From Longitalea arenae (GTDB taxonomy: Bacteria > Bacteroidota > Bacteroidia > Chitinophagales > Chitinophagaceae), in the NCBI RefSeq assembly GCF_016924755.1, contig NZ_JAFFJX010000026.1, positions 1-64,000 of the forward strand: a DNA stretch of 64,000 nucleotides, given 5' to 3'. The translations under genes were made by a program, and so were the position numbers. Positions 1-9,132 of the stretch are shown in pieces. The notes beneath the pieces were generated by a model. That model was not told the DNA's origin and ran no database searches. It saw only the letters and a list, made by a program, of their open reading frames with translations. Position 1 is the first letter of the stretch, and every line of letters starts with the position of its first letter.

Positions 1-93
1 CTGTTTATGTTTAATGAACCGCCGTATGCCGAACGGCACGTACGGTGGTGTGAGAGGACAGTAAGGGAAGTAATCCCTTACTTCCTACTCGAT
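1..93 (+). mobile_element. 3' end of a group II intron (domains V and VI)
   Basis: Bases 18-49 fold into a domain V hairpin: arms 18-26 and 41-49, a two-base bulge at 39-40, an upper stem 27-30 with 35-38, and a GAAC loop at 31-34; CGC at 20-22 sits where the catalytic triad is expected. Domain VI follows: 52-58 pairs with 83-90 leaving A87 unpaired, which fits the branch-point adenosine, and 61-68 pairs with 74-81 as the distal hairpin. The 3' splice site should be near base 93 (after CTCGAT). The intron runs on the plus strand, so its reverse transcriptase gene, if present, lies left of the window. It is inserted about 30 bp past the stop codon of the convergent gene at 124-1107. Confidence 0.85.
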
Positions 94-123
94 AAGTTGC
101 ATTTCCATTATCACATCATCACA

Positions 124-1107
124 TTAATGCCGCGAGATTCGTTTCTTAATACGCACGGTGGCGTTTTGGGTGTAGCTGCTCGAAAGAAAGACCTCGAACC
201 GCGAGATCCCATCGGTAACCACCATTAAAGCGGTATTCGGCGGAATGCGGCCCAGGTTCTCGGCAAACAGGCTCACCTCATTTACATCTTTACTGTTGTC
301 GAGGGTCAGGTAAATATTCATGGCCCGGGCGGTGAGCTCCTGGTGTGCTATTACCGGCTTGCCATTCAGGAAGACGGTAACCGTGTCACCGTCAATTTCG
401 CCATTGTCGTAAAGGCTTACGCGGATGGAATCGCTGGCTATTTCCAGGTCCTTGATGTAAACGATCTTTCTGCGGGTGAACTGGGCTACCAGGTTCCGTT
501 CATTGAAATCGATAGCGCTGTCGGTGATCTTGGCCGGCGCAATGGTCGTCGTATTAGGGCTGCCGTTCACAAGGGGCGCGCTGGCTTTTACCACCACATC
601 TTCCCGTTGCGGCATCCAGAATTTTTTCCCTACAATGCTGTTGCTCAGCATGCTGTCGAGGTTTTTCGTAGATACATCGAGGTTGAAGCTTACCCGCATT
701 TCGGGACAGGTGTACTTGTATTTGTCGATGGTCACAAACGACCCGTTTAAAGAGCTTTTGACCTGGCTTACCCGCAAAGTGCCTTCAAAATCCATCATAC
801 ATTCTGCGCCGTTCACCGTTGACCGGCTTCGGTAGAAGATAAAAGGCAAGTTTTTGATCCGCACTGCCCGGGTTTCCTTGTTGTAGGTGCCGCGAACAAA
901 AAAGCTCTGGTATGTATCTTTAAAATAGTAGCCGAAAACCCCTTCTACTTCATTGCCTCTTTGTTTTAAGACTAGCTCGGTAAGGTAGTTATTGTATACA
1001 CCTTGTACCACTACATCAGCCTTGCCAAACCAGGAACCCGATATGGACTGGGAAAATGCAAACCTTCCGCTAACTAATAAAGAGAGAACTAAAATAAAGC
1101 GTAGCAT
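124..1107 (-). CDS. secreted protein of unknown function, 327 aa
   Basis: The first 20 residues form a signal peptide ending in FAFSQ, so the protein is exported. The N-terminal half (about 22-150) is beta-rich, with a GSWFGKA start and repeated G-x-F/Y strands, as in lipocalin-like or calycin-like domains. The C-terminal 110 residues carry a pattern known from many secreted Bacteroidota proteins (LYDNGEIDGDTV, then ENLGRIPPNTALMVV, then a positively charged last strand), of unknown role. Start ATG at 1107 is placed directly before the signal peptide. No partner gene is close: upstream are 386 bp without a gene, downstream is the group II intron. The family is recognised only by this C-terminal pattern and no function is assigned. 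Confidence 0.8.
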   Translation of the reverse strand: MLRFILVLSLLVSGRFAFSQSISGSWFGKADVVVQGVYNNYLTELVLKQRGNEVEGVFGYYFKDTYQSFFVRGTYNKETRAVRIKNLPFIFYRSRSTVNGAECMMDFEGTLRVSQVKSSLNGSFVTIDKYKYTCPEMRVSFNLDVSTKNLDSMLSNSIVGKKFWMPQREDVVVKASAPLVNGSPNTTTIAPAKITDSAIDFNERNLVAQFTRRKIVYIKDLEIASDSIRVSLYDNGEIDGDTVTVFLNGKPVIAHQELTARAMNIYLTLDNSKDVNEVSLFAENLGRIPPNTALMVVTDGISRFEVFLSSSYTQNATVRIKKRISRH

Positions 1108-1460
1108 ATGTTAATTTAAGTAGAAAAATCAAGCCAAGCAATAAATTGCAAATTTCATAATACGAATGTCTGTTAAGTAGAACCAGTTGCAGGGTACTTA
1201 ACGATTTTCTGAACGGCCTATGGCTTGTTTCCGGGTGGGTGTTTTTCCATTGGATAATGTTCGGGAAGGGTACAGATAGTCACAAAAATATATCGCAGTT
1301 TCCATATCTCAGAGTAATTGGCAACTGCTGTGGAAAATAAATTTTTCTAATAGGTCAGGCCGATGGTAAAAGGGTAATAATCAGGGAAATACCGGCATAA
1401 ATTGTAAGCCCAGCCTGTGCATAATCAGCAACTTAAAACTTTATTAAGAGCCGCGAATGA
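1108..1460. other. intergenic stretch without a recognisable gene
   Basis: Between the secreted protein (minus strand) and the repeat downstream of smpB. It is AT-rich with no convincing ORF. It should hold the promoter of the 124-1107 gene, but no exact TAnnTTTG box was found on the minus strand. No tRNA-like or riboswitch-like fold was recognised. Confidence 0.5.
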
Positions 1461-1498
1461 GCAAACCACAAACCACAAACTACAAACCACAAACTATT
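1461..1498. repeat. heptamer array, word AACCACA
   Basis: About five copies of AACCACA/AACTACA with a strict period of 7, ending at the 3' end of smpB, whose last codons (…RYLK, stop) abut it. One of many period-7 or period-8 arrays in this window. Confidence 0.75.
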
Positions 1499-1931
1499 TC
1501 AGATATCGCTTCATTTCCCGCTCGGTATCCCGTTGTTTGATGGTCTCGCGTTTGTCGTACTGCTTTTTACCCTTGCCCAGGCCGATCTCCATCTTAACAA
1601 GTCCCTTGCTGCTGAAGAAAATGCGCAGCGGCACGATGGAAAAGCCTTTTTCCTTGATCTTCGATTCCAGTTTTCGCAATTCTCTCTTTGTAAGCAGCAA
1701 CTTACGCTCCCGAACCGGGTCATGATTATTGACCGTGCCATGCGAGTATTCTGCAATATGCAGGCTTTTGATCCACAATTCGCCTTTATGAAAATAGCAG
1801 TAGCTGTCGTTAAAGCTGGCCCGCCCGTCGCGCAGGGATTTTACTTCGGTTCCTAGCAATACCATCCCCGCATCGTATTTATCTTCGATGAAATAATCGT
1901 GGTAAGCCGAGCGGTTCCTGATATCAGCCAT
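1494..1931 (-). CDS. smpB: SsrA-binding protein SmpB
   Basis: SmpB binds tmRNA (SsrA) and brings it to stalled ribosomes for trans-translation in the cytoplasm. The protein is 145 aa, close to the family norm of about 150. Family hallmarks are visible: an N-terminal YHDYFIEDKYDAGMVLLGTE strand region, SLRDGRASFNDSY, HIAEYSHG with the following NHDPVRERKLLL stretch, and a basic tail with YDKRETIKQRD. The frame is open further upstream through a TTG at 2012, but those 27 residues are encoded by the inverted repeat of 1942-2019, so the ATG at 1931 is taken as the start. It lies about 108 bp after accD on the same strand and may be co-transcribed with it. Confidence 0.95.
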   Translation of the reverse strand: MADIRNRSAYHDYFIEDKYDAGMVLLGTEVKSLRDGRASFNDSYCYFHKGELWIKSLHIAEYSHGTVNNHDPVRERKLLLTKRELRKLESKIKEKGFSIVPLRIFFSSKGLVKMEIGLGKGKKQYDKRETIKQRDTEREMKRYLK

Positions 1932-1941
1932 GGAGGAATTG

Positions 1942-2019
1942 CGGGATTTTGAGATTTGGAGGATTTTGAGATTTATCGGAAAGTCTGAACTAAGAAGATC
2001 CAAAAATCTCAAAATCCCG
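1942..2019. repeat. inverted GATTTTGA/TCAAAATC array
   Basis: The 16-base arm CGGGATTTTGAGATTT at 1942-1957 is perfectly complementary to 2004-2019, with a further copy of the word (GGATTTTGAGATTT) inside. RNA from either strand can fold into a long hairpin between accD and smpB. The same word pair recurs near 22.4, 35.4, 39.8, 40.9 and 53.2 kb. Confidence 0.8.
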
Positions 2020-2039
2020 AAATCAGAAATATTCGTGTA

Positions 2040-2951
2040 TTAATTTTTAAACAATGAAAGTACGGTGGCGAGCTTCTCTTTTAGTTCCTTACGCGGAACA
2101 ATGAAATCCAGGAAGCCATGTTCCAGCAGGAACTCACTTCGCTGAAAACCTTCCGGCAGGTCTTTTTTAATGGTTTCCTTGATCACCCGCGGCCCGGCAA
2201 AACCGATAAGGGCTCCCGGTTCGGCGATATTCAGATCACCGAGCATACCGAAGGATGCAGAAATACCACCGAAGGAGGGGTCCGTCTGTAAAGAGATATA
2301 AGGAATTTTTGCATCTGTTAACTGCGATAGTTTACCCGATACCTTGGCCAGCTGCATCAGCGAGAAGGCGCTTTCCATCATGCGGGCCCCACCTGATTTA
2401 CAAATGATCATCAGGGGAATATTTTCTTGCAGGCAAACGTCAACAGCGCGGGCGATACGTTCCCCCATAACACTGCCCAGGGAGCCGCCGATAAATTCAA
2501 AATCCATACAACCCACCATCAGGTCAATTCCTTTTACAGCACCTTTCCCTATACGAATCGAATCGGTGATATCGGTCTTCGACCAAATTTCATCAAGACG
2601 TTTTCCATACGACTTCAGGTCGGTAAAGTTCAAGAAGTCTTTAGACCGTATGTTCTCGAACAATACGTCGTACTTATTGTCGTCGAAAATGATCTCAAAA
2701 TATTCGGCGCTGCCGATGCGGTGATGGTGATTGCATTTGGGGCAAACAAATAAGTTCTCCCGAAGTTCGGTCATGGTACATATATAACCGCATTCAGGGC
2801 ATTTGCTCCATAACCCTTCCGGTGTTTCTTTTTTTTCAGCAGTACTGGTAAGGATGCCTTTCTTAATGCGTTTGAACCAGCTTCTCTTGGCTTCTTCACC
2901 CTGACCATCTTCACCTGCTAAGTTGGCTTCAAAATCCTCTTCCTGTTTCAT
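2040..2951 (-). CDS. accD: acetyl-CoA carboxylase carboxyltransferase subunit beta
   Basis: AccD pairs with AccA to move the carboxyl group from carboxybiotin on the carrier protein to acetyl-CoA, giving malonyl-CoA for fatty acid synthesis. The protein is 303 aa. The zinc ribbon is seen as C51-x2-C54 and C70-x2-C73, followed by the crotonase-fold carboxyltransferase domain with GGSLGSVMGERIARA, SGGARMMESAFSLMQLAK, a GGISASFGMLGD glycine-rich loop and GFAGPRVI near the CoA site. An acidic N-terminal extension of about 25 residues precedes the ribbon. accA is not in the window. The gene starts at the ATG at 2951; the next gene downstream is smpB. Confidence 0.96.
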   Translation of the reverse strand: MKQEEDFEANLAGEDGQGEEAKRSWFKRIKKGILTSTAEKKETPEGLWSKCPECGYICTMTELRENLFVCPKCNHHHRIGSAEYFEIIFDDNKYDVLFENIRSKDFLNFTDLKSYGKRLDEIWSKTDITDSIRIGKGAVKGIDLMVGCMDFEFIGGSLGSVMGERIARAVDVCLQENIPLMIICKSGGARMMESAFSLMQLAKVSGKLSQLTDAKIPYISLQTDPSFGGISASFGMLGDLNIAEPGALIGFAGPRVIKETIKKDLPEGFQRSEFLLEHGFLDFIVPRKELKEKLATVLSLFKN

Positions 2952-3414
2952 TCAGTAGATTTAAAGGGGCTAAGATAGGGATTTTAACAAAATGAGTCCG
3001 AAACTCAGTCTTTTATACCACCAGAACGTACAAAGTATGTGCGTAGTATATAGGATAGAAAATGATTTCATCGTTTTCAAGGGCCTGTTAAACTTTACTG
3101 CCTTTTGCAGGAAAATTTTAACAGGATGTTGATTTTTAAGCTTGCTGCGTTAAATTTGCGGCAAATTTGATGGCTGTATTCAGCGATGAATTTTGAAAAG
3201 CTCTTTGTTATTTAACCTATCTTATTTAATACAGGTGCTTATTTATGCTCCTTGGTGGAATGAATAATACCTGTGCCCTTAACATTTTTTAAGATGCATC
3301 GTCCATGGCAAATTTCATTATATATAAAGGGCAATGAAAATTTTGCCGGGCGCGATCACTGTTGGCTGGCAGGCTTACAGTGTGGCCTTAAAATCGCAAT
3401 TAATTCATTTTCGC
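2952..3414. other. divergent intergenic region between accD and sdhC
   Basis: AT-rich non-coding sequence that must hold the promoters of accD (minus) and of the sdh operon (plus, see 3129-3158). An in-frame ATG at 3334 extends sdhC upstream, but those 27 residues do not look like the start of an SdhC. Nothing else was recognised. Confidence 0.5.
3129..3158 (+). promoter_or_regulatory. likely Bacteroidota-type promoter of sdhCAB
   Basis: TTG at 3129-3131, a 19-nt spacer, and TAAATTTG at 3151-3158, an exact match to the Bacteroidota -7 consensus TAnnTTTG. It predicts a 5' leader of about 250 nt before the ATG at 3415. The same TTG-N19 spacing precedes the ABC-F gene and, less exactly, the SSS symporter. 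Confidence 0.5.
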
Positions 3415-4128
3415 ATGAAATGGTCTGAGTTCTTCACGTCTTCGGTAGGTAAAAAGTTAGTAATGGCATTTACCGGATTGTTCCTGATCTCCTTTCTGGT
3501 CGTTCACGTAGGGATCAACGCCTGTGTCTTCGCCGACATCTACGATGATACTGACAACGGTAAAATGTTCAACAAAGCGGCTCATTTTATGGGCTCTTCT
3601 TATGTGATCCGTTTAATGGAAATTGGCCTCTTCATTGGAATTCTAGCTCACATCGTTCAGGGGTATATGCTCGAAGTGCAGAACAGGTCGCGCCGCAAGC
3701 AGGGCTACGCAGTAAGCATGGGCAGCAAAGGAAGCGCCTGGTACAAAAAGTCAATGACATTACTGGGCACATTGATCCTCCTCTTTTTGATCGTTCACAT
3801 TTCGCACTTCTGGGTTCCTTCCCGTATCACATATGCTGAAACTTTGAATCAGGCCACTTACAATGGTGTTGAAGTGCACGATGTGTTCAGTAAAATGGCC
3901 GAAGTATTCAGTCAGCCCATATGGGTCATATTATATCTGTTAGGTTGTTTTTCACTGGCCTGGCACCTGCTGCATGGTTTTCAGAGTTCTTTCAGAACTG
4001 TGGGTGTGCACAATAAAAAATGGTTAGCGCTTGTACAAAGCGTGGGTGTAGGGTTTTCAATCATAGTTCCTTTACTCTTTGCTTTAATGCCCCTTAGTTT
4101 TTATTTTGGCTGGGTTAATAATAACTAA
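3415..4128 (+). CDS. sdhC: succinate dehydrogenase cytochrome b subunit
   Basis: Membrane anchor of complex II. It holds haem and the menaquinone site and passes electrons from SdhB. At 237 aa it has five predicted membrane spans and haem-ligand histidines in [22 protein letters not shown] and [10 protein letters not shown], which is the B-type single-anchor subunit also found in Wolinella and Bacteroidetes; accordingly there is no sdhD. The start is taken at the ATG at 3415 ([14 protein letters not shown]…), because the family begins there; an in-frame ATG at 3334 would add 27 unrelated residues. It is the first gene of sdhCAB, 58 bp before sdhA. Confidence 0.93.
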   Translation: MKWSEFFTSSVGKKLVMAFTGLFLISFLVVHVGINACVFADIYDDTDNGKMFNKAAHFMGSSYVIRLMEIGLFIGILAHIVQGYMLEVQNRSRRKQGYAVSMGSKGSAWYKKSMTLLGTLILLFLIVHISHFWVPSRITYAETLNQATYNGVEVHDVFSKMAEVFSQPIWVILYLLGCFSLAWHLLHGFQSSFRTVGVHNKKWLALVQSVGVGFSIIVPLLFALMPLSFYFGWVNNN

Positions 4129-4186
4129 TCAACACCAGACAAGCATCTTCCACATTCACGAAATTTTAAAAAAAGAAACGCTCGAT

Positions 4187-6178
4187 ATGCTTAATTCAAA
4201 AATTCCCGCAGGGCAGTTAGATCAGAAGTGGACCGAATATAAGGGACATTGTAAACTGGTAAACCCCGCTAATAAACGCAAGCTGGAAGTTATTATCATC
4301 GGAACCGGACTGGCCGGTGCTTCTGCTGCCGCTTCATTAGGCGAACTGGGATATAAAGTAAAAGCATTCTGTTTTCAGGATTCTCCCCGCCGTGCACACT
4401 CCATCGCTGCACAGGGCGGTATCAACGCTGCAAAGAACTATCAAAATGACGGTGACTCTGTTTTCCGTTTGTTCTACGATACTATTAAAGGGGGTGACTA
4501 TCGTGCCCGTGAGGCCAACGTACACCGCCTGGCTGAAGTGAGCGCCAATATCATCGACCAGTGCGTGGCGCAGGGTGTGCCATTCGCCCGTGAGTACGGC
4601 GGCCTGCTCAGTAACCGTTCATTCGGTGGTACACAGGTACAACGTACATTCTATGCGGCCGGTCAAACAGGCCAGCAGTTACTGATCGGCGCCTACCAGG
4701 CCCTCGAACGCCAGGTTGCCCTTGGTAACGTTGCCATGTATACCCGCCACGAGATGCTCGAGATCGTTAAGATCAAGGATGAAAAGACCGGGGAAGAAAA
4801 ATGCCGTGGTATCATTGCACGTAACCTCATCACCGGTGAGCTGGAAAGACATTTCGGCCATGCTGTGTTGTTATGTTCCGGTGGTTATGGCAACGTATTT
4901 TATTTAAGTACCAATGCTATGGGCAGCAATGTGACCGCTGCCTGGAAAGCCCACCGCAAAGGCGCTTATTTTGGAAACCCCTGCTTTACCCAGATCCACC
5001 CCACCTGTATCCCGGTGAGCGGTGATCACCAGTCGAAACTGACCCTGATGTCGGAGTCGCTGCGTAACGACGGACGCATCTGGGTGCCGAAAAAGCAGGG
5101 CGATAACCGCAAGCCGAGTGAGATCCCTGAAGAAGAAAGAGATTATTACCTCGAAAGAAGATATCCTGCCTTCGGTAACCTGGTGCCACGCGACGTGGCC
5201 AGCCGTGCTGCCAAAGAGCGTTGCGATGCAGGTTATGGCGTAGGGTCATCCAAACAGGCGGTGTACCTCGATTATGCTGCCGCCATTGAGCGTTATGGTA
5301 AAATAGAATGCGGTAAACTGGGCATCAGCAATCCTTCGAAAGAAGTGATCCGCAAGCATGGTGTGGATGTTGTAAAAGAGAAATACGGTAACCTCTTCGA
5401 TATGTATGAAAAGATTACCGGCGAAAACCCCTATGAAGTGCCCATGCGTATTTACCCCGCTGTGCACTATACCATGGGTGGTTTGTGGGTGGATTATGAA
5501 CTGATGACCACTGTGCCTGGTTTATATGCACTGGGTGAGGCCAACTTCAGCGACCACGGCGCCAACCGCCTGGGTGCTTCTGCCCTCATGCAGGGTTTGG
5601 CCGATGGTTATTTTGTAATTCCTTACACCATCGGTAACTACCTGGCCGATGAAATTCGCACCAATGCCATCCCTACAGATCATCCAGCCTTCGTACAGGC
5701 TGAGAAGGATGTACGCGATCGCATTGAAAAGCTGATGAGCATTAAAGGAACGCAATCAGTAGAAAGCTTCCACAAACGCCTGGGTAAGATCATGTGGGAT
5801 AAATGCGGTATGGCCCGAAATGAAAAGGGCCTGCAGGAAGCGATCAAAGAAATACAACAACTGAAAAAAGAATTCTGGAGTGATGTGCGCATCCCCGGCG
5901 GCATCCATGAAATGAATCCCGAGCTGGATAAAGCCAACCGGGTGGCTGATTTCATTGAGCTGGGTGAATTGATGTGTAAAGATGCGTTGAACCGTAATGA
6001 GAGCTGCGGCGGTCACTTCCGCGAAGAATCGCAAACCGAGGATGGGGAAGCCGATCGTAAAGATGCCTTGTACAGCTATGTGGCTGCCTGGGAATTCAAA
6101 GGCGAAAGCGACTGGCAGTTGCATAAGGAAGACCTCATCTTTGAAGTAGCTAAACCAACTCAGCGCAGCTATAAATAA
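4187..6178 (+). CDS. sdhA: succinate dehydrogenase/fumarate reductase flavoprotein subunit
   Basis: Catalytic subunit of complex II: oxidises succinate to fumarate with covalently bound FAD on the cytoplasmic face. The protein is 663 aa. Seen are the Rossmann FAD motif ([20 protein letters not shown], near residue 36), the histidine for FAD attachment in [16 protein letters not shown], the substrate-site [12 protein letters not shown], and the FAD-binding [17 protein letters not shown]. The start is the ATG at 4187, preceded by an A-rich AAAGAA stretch; the frame continues upstream to a TTG at 4106 inside sdhC but this adds nothing recognisable. sdhB follows after 32 bp. Confidence 0.97.
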   Translation: MLNSKIPAGQLDQKWTEYKGHCKLVNPANKRKLEVIIIGTGLAGASAAASLGELGYKVKAFCFQDSPRRAHSIAAQGGINAAKNYQNDGDSVFRLFYDTIKGGDYRAREANVHRLAEVSANIIDQCVAQGVPFAREYGGLLSNRSFGGTQVQRTFYAAGQTGQQLLIGAYQALERQVALGNVAMYTRHEMLEIVKIKDEKTGEEKCRGIIARNLITGELERHFGHAVLLCSGGYGNVFYLSTNAMGSNVTAAWKAHRKGAYFGNPCFTQIHPTCIPVSGDHQSKLTLMSESLRNDGRIWVPKKQGDNRKPSEIPEEERDYYLERRYPAFGNLVPRDVASRAAKERCDAGYGVGSSKQAVYLDYAAAIERYGKIECGKLGISNPSKEVIRKHGVDVVKEKYGNLFDMYEKITGENPYEVPMRIYPAVHYTMGGLWVDYELMTTVPGLYALGEANFSDHGANRLGASALMQGLADGYFVIPYTIGNYLADEIRTNAIPTDHPAFVQAEKDVRDRIEKLMSIKGTQSVESFHKRLGKIMWDKCGMARNEKGLQEAIKEIQQLKKEFWSDVRIPGGIHEMNPELDKANRVADFIELGELMCKDALNRNESCGGHFREESQTEDGEADRKDALYSYVAAWEFKGESDWQLHKEDLIFEVAKPTQRSYK

Positions 6179-6210
6179 AATTCACAAATTCTCAAATTAA
6201 CACGATTATA

Positions 6211-6975
6211 ATGGAGCACTATACAATGAATCTTACGCTGAAAGTCTGGAGACAAAAGAACAGCAACGATAAGGGCAGGTTTGAGACTTATCAGGTAAGT
6301 GATATCTCCTCTGAAATGTCATTTTTGGAAATGTTTGATGTGCTGAATGAGCGACTGATCAAAGAAGGAAAAGACCCTATTGCATTCGATCACGATTGCC
6401 GCGAAGGTATTTGCGGTATGTGCTCCATGTACATTAACGGCCGTCCTCATGGTCCCTGGCATGCCAATACAACCTGCCAGTTGCACATGCGGGCTTACAA
6501 AGATGGCGATACCATTGTGGTAGAACCCTGGCGCGCCAATTCATTCCCGGTCTTAAAAGACCTGGTGGTTGACCGTGCCGCATTCGACCGGATCATCCAG
6601 GCTGGTGGATATATTTCTGCAAATACCGGGAATGCCGTTGACGCCAACGCCATGCCTGTTGAAAAAGAAAAAGCGGATGCTGCCTTCGCTGCTGCCGCCT
6701 GTATTGGTTGCGGCGCCTGTGTGGCTGCCTGTAAGAACAGCTCCGCTATGTTGTTCCTCTCGGCCAAGGTATCGCACCTGGCATTGCTGCCACAAGGTGA
6801 GCCCGAGCGCAAGACCCGTGTGCTGAACATGGTACAGCAAATGGATAAGGAAGGATTTGGTTCCTGCACCTTTACAGAAGCCTGCGAAGCGGTTTGTCCG
6901 AAAGAAATTTCAGTAACGAATATTTCACGTCTCAATAAAGAATATCTTGCTGCCGGTTTAAGCGTCGACAAGTAG
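6211..6975 (+). CDS. sdhB: succinate dehydrogenase iron-sulfur subunit
   Basis: Electron-transfer subunit of complex II, 254 aa, carrying three clusters between SdhA and SdhC. [2Fe-2S]: C63, C68, C71 and C89 (CREGICGMC … C). [4Fe-4S] and [3Fe-4S]: C164, C167, C170, C174 ([11 protein letters not shown]), then C219, C225 and C229 ([16 protein letters not shown]). All ligand cysteines are present. ATG at 6211; a second in-frame ATG lies five codons on and cannot be excluded. Last gene of the operon; a strong hairpin terminator follows at 7000. Confidence 0.97.
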   Translation: MEHYTMNLTLKVWRQKNSNDKGRFETYQVSDISSEMSFLEMFDVLNERLIKEGKDPIAFDHDCREGICGMCSMYINGRPHGPWHANTTCQLHMRAYKDGDTIVVEPWRANSFPVLKDLVVDRAAFDRIIQAGGYISANTGNAVDANAMPVEKEKADAAFAAAACIGCGACVAACKNSSAMLFLSAKVSHLALLPQGEPERKTRVLNMVQQMDKEGFGSCTFTEACEAVCPKEISVTNISRLNKEYLAAGLSVDK

Positions 6976-6999
6976 TCTTTTTAGTTGAAAGGTTGTTAG

Positions 7000-7064
7000 G
7001 GTTGATAAGTTAACATGTTAATGTGCCCTTGTATATTGACAGGTTAACTTATCAACCTTATTTT
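7000..7064 (+). terminator. intrinsic terminator of sdhCAB
   Basis: A perfect 15-bp inverted repeat (GGTTGATAAGTTAAC at 7000-7014, its complement at 7043-7057) with a 28-nt loop, followed by TTATTTTTTT. It ends 22 bp before the next start codon and separates the sdh operon from the VOC gene. Confidence 0.7.
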
Positions 7065-7085
7065 TTTAACCGAAAACATCATAAC

Positions 7086-7568
7086 ATGGAATATACAGTA
7101 CCATCCGGAGCACGTATCGGGCATGTTCACCTGAAAGTGTCTGACCTGGATAAAGCGCTTGCCTTTTACCAGGGGTTGTTAGGCTTCGAGATCACGCAAC
7201 GTTATGGCGCCCAGGCGGTATTTATTGCTGCCGGCGGCTATCATCACCATATCGGACTCAACACCTGGTACAGTAAAAATGCGCCACCGGCGCCACAACG
7301 GGCCTGTGGTCTGTTCCATACCGCTATTTTGTATCCCACCCGAAGGGATCTGGCAGTTGTAATGCAACGTTTACTCGATGCGGGTTATCCTATTACCGGC
7401 ACCGCCGATCACGGAGTGTCTGAAGCCATTTATTTAAACGATCCCGACGGCAACGGTGTGGAACTGTATTACGACCGGCCGAAGGAAAATTGGCCATTCG
7501 ATGAAGAAGGGAACCTGCAAATGGTGACCGAAGCACTCGACGTGCAGGGATTATTAAGTCTTATTTAA
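7086..7568 (+). CDS. VOC-fold (glyoxalase/extradiol dioxygenase superfamily) protein
   Basis: 160 aa. The N-terminal betaalphabetabetabeta module starts with GHVHLKVSDLDKALAFYQGLLGF, and the metal-ligand positions are visible: H in GHVHLKV, H in CGLFHTAILYP, and E in DPDGNGVELYYDRP near the end. The best resemblance is to CatE-like ring-cleavage dioxygenase/glyoxalase proteins of Firmicutes and Bacteroidota, which often have no known substrate; no specific reaction is claimed. The ATG at 7086 is used; the open frame to 7023 runs through the sdh terminator and is not coding. The membrane-protein trio begins 36 bp downstream, so the four genes may form a transcript. Confidence 0.85.
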   Translation: MEYTVPSGARIGHVHLKVSDLDKALAFYQGLLGFEITQRYGAQAVFIAAGGYHHHIGLNTWYSKNAPPAPQRACGLFHTAILYPTRRDLAVVMQRLLDAGYPITGTADHGVSEAIYLNDPDGNGVELYYDRPKENWPFDEEGNLQMVTEALDVQGLLSLI

Positions 7569-7604
7569 ACAGCTCTATCATAAACCTTTTATCAGTCCAT
7601 TAAC

Positions 7605-9110
7605 ATGAAAACCGCCCTGCAACGGAAGGATTATTATCTTTTGTTGATTGTGATCCTGGTTACCCTCATCATTTTCTTTCCCATCTTCTCTGCCCGGTAT
7701 TTATATACAGATGAGTGTTTACAGTTGTGGGCCTATAAACCAGGCACTGGCTTTAAAATGTTCATCGATCAGGGCCGGTTGATCACAGAATGGATGTTCA
7801 TATGGCTTTTTGGCGCAATTGATAAAATAAACGAAGTAACATATATCCGCGTCTTCTCTTTGGCTGGCTGGCTGCTTTGTTTACCACTTTGGTATATCAT
7901 TCTAAAAAAGGGAGTGGCAAAAGAACCTGCCTATCAATACCTGCCATTTTTTACCTGTTTATACCTGGTGACCAGTTTACCTTTCGGTGTTACCATTCAA
8001 TGGGCTTCCTGTCTTGAATTATGGCTGGCCAACACGAGCGGACTGGCAGCTGGCGCTCTTGTATACAATGCCGTTCAATTCAATGGCAAAAAAATACGCA
8101 TAAGGTCCATACATGCTCTTGCAGGCTTGATATTGGGCATTATTTCCTTATTTACTTATCAAACCGGGCTGGGTTGTTTGCTGATCCCATTCCTCCTTCA
8201 TTATATAAGCCCTCATTCCAGCAATAAAGACCGGGTAATAATTGCCGGTATGATTTGCTTCTTCCTGGTATATGCGCTCTATTTTCCCCTGTTTAAGCTG
8301 AGCATGGCCATGAATGATTTGGGGCATAACGACCGTACTGACATATACATCGATCCCATCAATAAACTCGCTTACTTTTTCTCGCATCCATTGGAAAGAA
8401 GCTTTTGGTTCAATGCCAATGTGTATGAATACAGCAAAGTAGCAAGAGCCCTTTATAAAGTAATGCTCATCGGCTGGATGGTATTGGCCTTCGTACGGTT
8501 TGGGAAGGAATACGGGAAAGCGATCAAATACATACTGGTTGTGCTGGGCGTTTTTTTACTGGCCTATTTTCCAGGTTTGATCGTTAAAGAAAATTTTGCC
8601 TCTAACAGGACCATGTTGGCCCTGAATATTTGTGTTTGGCTGGTTTGTTTGGAAATGGCCCTGTACTTTATAAAGAACAGGATGGTGCTGGCAATTGGTG
8701 GAGTAGTGGTAGGCCTGGTGTTGGTAATAACCGCCTGTTATAATCACCGCATTCAGTTTCTGAAACCGGTTACGGATGAATATGCTGCGCTGAAAAAATA
8801 TATTCAGCAAAACTATCATCCGGGTATCAATACCATTTATGTGAATTTAACGCCGGTAGATGCATTTGTAAAGAAATACAATATTCACCAGAACATGGAT
8901 GAATACGGCGTGCCCTCATCCACCTTTGAGTGGACCATGATACACCTTCCTAAGCAATTGGTATGGGAGATCACCGGCAGCCGCAAAACCGCCGAACAGC
9001 TGAGCGTAGAAAAATGGGATGCCCTGGAAGCCTTTGTAAAAGCGGGTGGCGACACAACCGCAAACAATATCATGGTGGTCGATCCGGTTACTATAATCAA
9101 TCAACAATAA
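7605..9110 (+). CDS. polytopic membrane protein, GT-C-like, paralogue 1 of 3
   Basis: 501 aa with about eleven hydrophobic spans and a soluble C-terminal part from about residue 395. A short basic start (LQRKD) leads into span 1, followed by an acidic pair in the first outer loop (YTDE, D36-E37). A first-loop acidic motif after span 1 plus many spans is the layout of GT-C glycosyltransferases that use lipid-linked sugars, so that fold is proposed, not shown. The C-terminal part has MDEYGVPSSTFEW and EITGSRKTAEQL, repeated in the next two genes. It ends 22 bp before paralogue 2, so the two are probably co-transcribed. No specific family was recognised. Confidence 0.85.
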   Translation: MKTALQRKDYYLLLIVILVTLIIFFPIFSARYLYTDECLQLWAYKPGTGFKMFIDQGRLITEWMFIWLFGAIDKINEVTYIRVFSLAGWLLCLPLWYIILKKGVAKEPAYQYLPFFTCLYLVTSLPFGVTIQWASCLELWLANTSGLAAGALVYNAVQFNGKKIRIRSIHALAGLILGIISLFTYQTGLGCLLIPFLLHYISPHSSNKDRVIIAGMICFFLVYALYFPLFKLSMAMNDLGHNDRTDIYIDPINKLAYFFSHPLERSFWFNANVYEYSKVARALYKVMLIGWMVLAFVRFGKEYGKAIKYILVVLGVFLLAYFPGLIVKENFASNRTMLALNICVWLVCLEMALYFIKNRMVLAIGGVVVGLVLVITACYNHRIQFLKPVTDEYAALKKYIQQNYHPGINTIYVNLTPVDAFVKKYNIHQNMDEYGVPSSTFEWTMIHLPKQLVWEITGSRKTAEQLSVEKWDALEAFVKAGGDTTANNIMVVDPVTIINQQ

Positions 9111-9132
9111 GGGAGCGATAGCTTATAATCTT

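Noticed and set aside
7-228. 73-aa ORF at the left edge
   Set aside because: It covers the intron domains V/VI and then runs antisense into the secreted protein gene.
3334-3414. Longer sdhC start (ATG at 3334)
   Set aside because: Residues before MKWSEFF do not resemble SdhC N-termini, which begin a few residues before the first span.
4106-4186. Longer sdhA start (TTG at 4106)
   Set aside because: It overlaps sdhC, adds 27 residues unlike any SdhA, and a good ATG exists at 4187.
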